Assembly: GCF_019090165.1 (NCBI RefSeq)
Contig: NZ_JAHRIB010000181.1
Span: 95,276-159,275, forward strand
Length of the DNA stretch: 64,000 nucleotides
Direction of reading: 5' to 3'
From: Streptomyces sp. BV286
GTDB lineage: Bacteria > Actinomycetota > Actinomycetes > Streptomycetales > Streptomycetaceae
The notes below the pieces were generated by a model, which was not told the origin of the DNA, did not search any database, and worked only from the letters and a program-made list of their open reading frames with translations. How positions within the stretch are numbered: the first letter of the stretch is position 1; every line of letters begins with the position of its first letter. The position numbers were made by a program, and so were the translations under genes. Shown piece by piece: positions 60,869 through 64,000 of this stretch.

Positions 60869-62803
60869 ATGTGTGGCATCGCAGGCACATACCGATGGCC
60901 GGACGGGAAGGCCGTGACCGACCGGCTCACCGACACCCTCGCCCACCGCGGTCCGGACGGCTCGGGCAGGTACGGCCACTCCGTCGGTGACGGCGAAGTG
61001 CAGCTCGGGCACCGACGGCTGGCCATCATCGACCTGTCCGAGACCGGCGCCCAGCCCATGGTCTCGGGCGGCCTCGTCCTCACGTACAACGGCGAGCTGT
61101 ACAACGCGCCCGAGTTGCGTACCGAGCTGGCAGCCGGCGGCGTGCGCTTTCGCGGTACCTCCGACACCGAGGTGCTGCTGGAGGCCTGGCGACGCTGGGG
61201 CACGGACTGCCTGCCCCGGCTGCGCGGCATGTTCGCGTTCGGGATCTTCGACGAGCGAACCGGTGAACTGGTCCTCGCCCGCGACCAGTTGGGCATCAAG
61301 CCGCTGTTCCTGCTCCGGCGCGGCGAAGGTCTGGTGTTCGCCTCCGAGCTCAAGGCGCTCGCCGCTGTGACCGGCGGGTCGCTGGAGGTGGACCCCGCGG
61401 CGCTGGTGGCCTCGCTGCTGTACTACTGGGTGCCCGACTCACGGTGCGCGTTCCGTGAAGCGGAGAAGCTGCCGCCGGGAAGCTGGCTGAGATGCCGGCC
61501 CGACGGCCGGGTGGAGCGCGGCCGGTACTGGAACCTCCGGGATGTCGCAGCCGAGGGCCAGGAGCGGGCCAGGAGCGGTGAGCTGCCGGACATCGCCGCC
61601 GTCGTCGAGGAGTCGACCCGGCGTCACCTGCTGTCCGACGTCCCCGTGGCGACCTTCCTCTCCGGTGGCCTCGACTCCAGTTACCTGACCGCGCTGGCGG
61701 CCCGCGACCGGCCCGGGATCTCCGCGTACACGATCGGGTTCCGCGCCGAGGACGCGAAGTTCGAGGCGATGCCGGACGACCTGCGCTACGCGCGGCAGGT
61801 GGCCGAACAGTTCGGCGTCGACCTGCACGAGATCGAGATCGCACCGAACGTGCTCGACCTGCTGCCGCAGATGACGTACCACCTGGACGAGCCGATCGGC
61901 GACCCCGCCGCGATCAACACCTTCCTGATCTGCCAGGCCGCCCAGGAGGCCGGCGTCAAGGTGATGCTGTCGGGGATGGGCGCCGACGAGCTGTTCGCCG
62001 GGTACCGCAAGCACCTGGCCAACCTGCTCGCGCTGCGCTACCAGCGCGTCCCGCGACCTCTGCGGCGAGGCGTGTCCGCGGTCGTGGACCGGCTGCCGGT
62101 CGCAACGGCCCGCCGCGGGTACCGGTCGGTGCGCTTCGCCAAGCGGTTCCTGTCCTTCGCCGATCTGCCGGAGGAGACCGCGTTCCGGCGCAGCTACACC
62201 ATGTACGACCAGGACGAGCTGCTCGCCCTGATCGATCCGGACCTGGCCGGGACGGTCGAGGACGTGGTGACCGAGCATGCGGACATCTACCAGGACAACG
62301 ACCTCGACGACTTCGTCAACCGGATGTGTCTGGGCGACGCCCGGATGTTCCTGCCGGGCCTGAACCTCGCCTACACGGACCGGTCGAGCATGGCCGCGTC
62401 GACCGAGGTGCGGGTGCCGTACGTGGACGTCGAGGTGGTGAAGGCGGCGTTCGCCGTGCCCGGTGATCGCAAGATCGTCGGTCGGCAGGGCAAGGCCGTC
62501 CTCAAGGAGGCGGCCGGCTCGGTCCTGCCCCGGGAGATCGTGTACCGGCCCAAGGGCCTGTTCAGCGCCCCGCTGCGCGCCTGGATGAGCCGGGACCTGG
62601 CGCCGCTGGTGCGTGAGGTGGTGCACGACGGCGTACTCGTCAGTTCCGGGCTGCTGCGCCGCGACGCGCTGGCGCGGATGGTCGCCGAGGACGCCGCCGG
62701 GCAGCGCGACTTCTCCAAGCATCTGTGGCACGTACTGACCCTCGAGTACTGGTATCGCGGCGCGACCTCTGGGTCCGGCCAGAGCACTCGATTGACGGCT
62801 TAG
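60869..62803 (+). CDS. Asparagine synthase-like glutamine amidotransferase
   Basis: A 644-aa two-domain enzyme: an N-terminal class II glutaminase with nucleophile Cys2 (MCGIAGTYRW, LAHRGPDGSG, LTYNGELYN) and a C-terminal synthetase with the PP-loop FLSGGLDSSYLTALA and GMGADELFAGYRKH. Within polysaccharide clusters such enzymes amidate a carboxyl group, typically that of a uronic acid, rather than aspartate. GGAGCGG precedes ATG 60869, four bases after the previous stop. With the AlgD-like gene, a mannuronamide or similar residue is plausible. Confidence 0.92.
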   Translation: MCGIAGTYRWPDGKAVTDRLTDTLAHRGPDGSGRYGHSVGDGEVQLGHRRLAIIDLSETGAQPMVSGGLVLTYNGELYNAPELRTELAAGGVRFRGTSDTEVLLEAWRRWGTDCLPRLRGMFAFGIFDERTGELVLARDQLGIKPLFLLRRGEGLVFASELKALAAVTGGSLEVDPAALVASLLYYWVPDSRCAFREAEKLPPGSWLRCRPDGRVERGRYWNLRDVAAEGQERARSGELPDIAAVVEESTRRHLLSDVPVATFLSGGLDSSYLTALAARDRPGISAYTIGFRAEDAKFEAMPDDLRYARQVAEQFGVDLHEIEIAPNVLDLLPQMTYHLDEPIGDPAAINTFLICQAAQEAGVKVMLSGMGADELFAGYRKHLANLLALRYQRVPRPLRRGVSAVVDRLPVATARRGYRSVRFAKRFLSFADLPEETAFRRSYTMYDQDELLALIDPDLAGTVEDVVTEHADIYQDNDLDDFVNRMCLGDARMFLPGLNLAYTDRSSMAASTEVRVPYVDVEVVKAAFAVPGDRKIVGRQGKAVLKEAAGSVLPREIVYRPKGLFSAPLRAWMSRDLAPLVREVVHDGVLVSSGLLRRDALARMVAEDAAGQRDFSKHLWHVLTLEYWYRGATSGSGQSTRLTA

Positions 62804-62820
62804 GAATCAGAGGAGTTCGG

Positions 62821-64000
62821 GTGAAGCAGGTAGTACAGAACTACAAGAGCGGCGAGCTGGCGCTGCTCGACGTGCCGGTGCCGGGGTGCAAGCCGGACGG
62901 TGTGCTGGTCCGGAGCGCCTACTCGCTGATATCCACCGGCACCGAGCTCATGAAGGTGTCCGAGGCCGGCATGTCGATGGTCGGCAAGGCCCGCTCCCGC
63001 CCTGACCAGGTGGCCAAGGTCATGCAGAGCGTGGCCACCAACGGGGTGCCCGCCACCTACCGCAAGGTCATGGGCAAGCTGGACTCCTACACTCCGCTGG
63101 GCTACTCGCTGTGCGGGGTGGTCGAGCAGGTCGGCGCGGGGATCGACGATGTGAAGGTCGGCGACCTCGTGGCCTGCGCCGGCAACGAGCACGCGTTGCA
63201 CGCCGAGCTGAACTGGGTGCCGAAGAACCTCTACGCACCGGTGCCGGACGGCCTCGCGCCGCAGCATGCGGCCTTCGGGACCGTCGGGTCGATCGCGCTG
63301 CAGGGCGTCCGCCAGGGCGAGCCGCAGCTCGGAGAAGTGGCCCTGGTCATCGGACTCGGGCTGATCGGGCAGTTGGTGGTGCAGCTCCTGACCGCCTCGG
63401 GGGTCCGCGTCGTCGGGGTCGACCCCGACCCGGCGCGCTGCGAGCTCGCCGAGCGCCTGGGCGCGGTGGCCTGCGGCGATCCGGCGTCCGCGGCCGTGGT
63501 GGGTGCCGTCGCCGAGCTCACCGGCGGTCACGGCGTGGACCAGGTGTACCTGGCCGCCGGCGGTGGCAGCAACCAGCCGGTCGAGCTGGCCGCCCAACTG
63601 AGCCGGGACCGCGGCCGGGTCGTCGACATCGGCAAGTGCCGCCTGGACCTGCCGTGGAACGCGTACTACGAGAAGGAGCTCGACGTCCGGTTCTCCCGCA
63701 GCTACGGCCCCGGGCGCTACGACCCGGCGTACGAGCTGGAGGGGCGGGACTATCCGATCGGTTACGTGCGCTGGACCGAGCGCCGCAACCTGGCGTGCTT
63801 CCTCGACCTCGCCGCCCGCGGCCGCGTCGATGTGGAGCCTCTGGTCTCCCACGTCGCCGACTTCGACGACGCGGTCGAGACGTACCAGCGCCTCAAGGAA
63901 GGCGAACTCAAGGCCGTGACCGTGCTGTTCCGGTACCCCGGCCCCGCCGAACACACCGCCGGGGCGGCGGCCCCGGCGGTGGCCGTGCCCGCTGTGCGGC
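62821..64000 (+). CDS. Zinc-type dehydrogenase, likely bi-domain oxidoreductase (3' end cut off)
   Basis: The visible 393 residues form an alcohol-dehydrogenase-like MDR domain: VKQVVQNYKSGELALLDVPV, ISTGTELMKVSEAG, GYSLCGVVEQVGAG, and the Rossmann part VALVIGLGLIGQLVVQLLTA. The structural zinc cysteines are missing. Full-length relatives in polysaccharide clusters are about 710 aa with a C-terminal Gfo/Idh/MocA domain; the end here lies beyond the window. AGAGGAG precedes GTG 62821. It probably oxidises or reduces a sugar or side group. Confidence 0.88.
   Translation, partial: MKQVVQNYKSGELALLDVPVPGCKPDGVLVRSAYSLISTGTELMKVSEAGMSMVGKARSRPDQVAKVMQSVATNGVPATYRKVMGKLDSYTPLGYSLCGVVEQVGAGIDDVKVGDLVACAGNEHALHAELNWVPKNLYAPVPDGLAPQHAAFGTVGSIALQGVRQGEPQLGEVALVIGLGLIGQLVVQLLTASGVRVVGVDPDPARCELAERLGAVACGDPASAAVVGAVAELTGGHGVDQVYLAAGGGSNQPVELAAQLSRDRGRVVDIGKCRLDLPWNAYYEKELDVRFSRSYGPGRYDPAYELEGRDYPIGYVRWTERRNLACFLDLAARGRVDVEPLVSHVADFDDAVETYQRLKEGELKAVTVLFRYPGPAEHTAGAAAPAVAVPAVR

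Overview
The window is high-GC actinobacterial DNA, almost certainly from a Streptomyces chromosome. The evidence is strong G/C preference at third codon positions, many GTG (and some TTG) starts, a cellulose-type CebR operator, an AfsR/SARP-like regulator, ECF sigma and NarL-type two-component genes, and many Streptomyces-typical conserved hypotheticals. No rRNA, tRNA, CRISPR array, insertion sequence or phage module was found. It reads as accessory/arm-like gene content.

Layout. 0-6.3 kb: a cut-off GNAT acetyltransferase, a secreted GH12 endoglucanase with CBM2 under a perfect CebR palindrome, a DUF6461-like protein, an Eis-type acetyltransferase and small unknowns. 6.3-11.7 kb: a 1232-aa membrane Ser/Thr kinase with an nSTAND-like middle module and a WD40 propeller, facing an unknown 385-aa protein. 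11.7-13.5 kb: a rifampicin monooxygenase (rox) preceded by a 19-codon leader ORF and a hairpin abutting the ribosome binding site. 13.9-18.1 kb: a tightly coupled operon of ECF sigma factor, ZAS anti-sigma-like membrane protein, ABC ATPase and two membrane proteins, with an ECF-like promoter that could give a leaderless message. 18.5-25.5 kb: secreted pectate lyase, spermidine-synthase-like membrane protein, NarL two-component pair, DUF6223 and GtrA-like proteins. 25.5-32.5 kb: a decayed carboxymuconolactone decarboxylase, a STAS protein, a ribbon-helix-helix/DUF4097 pair, SMI1/KNR4, a membrane protein, DUF2252 and amphi-Trp proteins. 32.6-40.9 kb: MFS exporter, GH15 glucanohydrolase, SHOCT and HdeD membrane proteins, SDR, a small secreted SH3-like protein and an APH-fold kinase.

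41.0-46.8 kb is the most interesting part: two divergent units, TIR-caspase followed by EACC1 on the minus strand, and SAM methyltransferase followed by TIR-NB-ARC-TPR on the plus strand. This has the parts of an NTP-dependent conflict (antiphage/abortive) system: a STAND sensor, homotypic TIR domains and a caspase-like protease effector. Both TIR domains appear to lack the usual NADase glutamate, which suggests that they act as adaptors rather than as NADases.

46.8-52.7 kb holds a propeller-like hypothetical, a small secreted protein divergent from a 973-aa SARP/NB-ARC regulator with an 11-bp-spaced direct repeat between them, and an HTH_42 protein. 53.8-64.0 kb is the first half of an exopolysaccharide operon with mostly overlapping start/stop codons: a polyprenyl-phosphate sugar transferase, an AlgD-like GDP-mannose dehydrogenase, a GT4 glycosyltransferase, two Wzc-like chain-length proteins with degenerate kinase domains, an asparagine-synthase-like amidotransferase and a truncated zinc-type dehydrogenase. 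Together these suggest an amidated uronic-acid-containing polymer.
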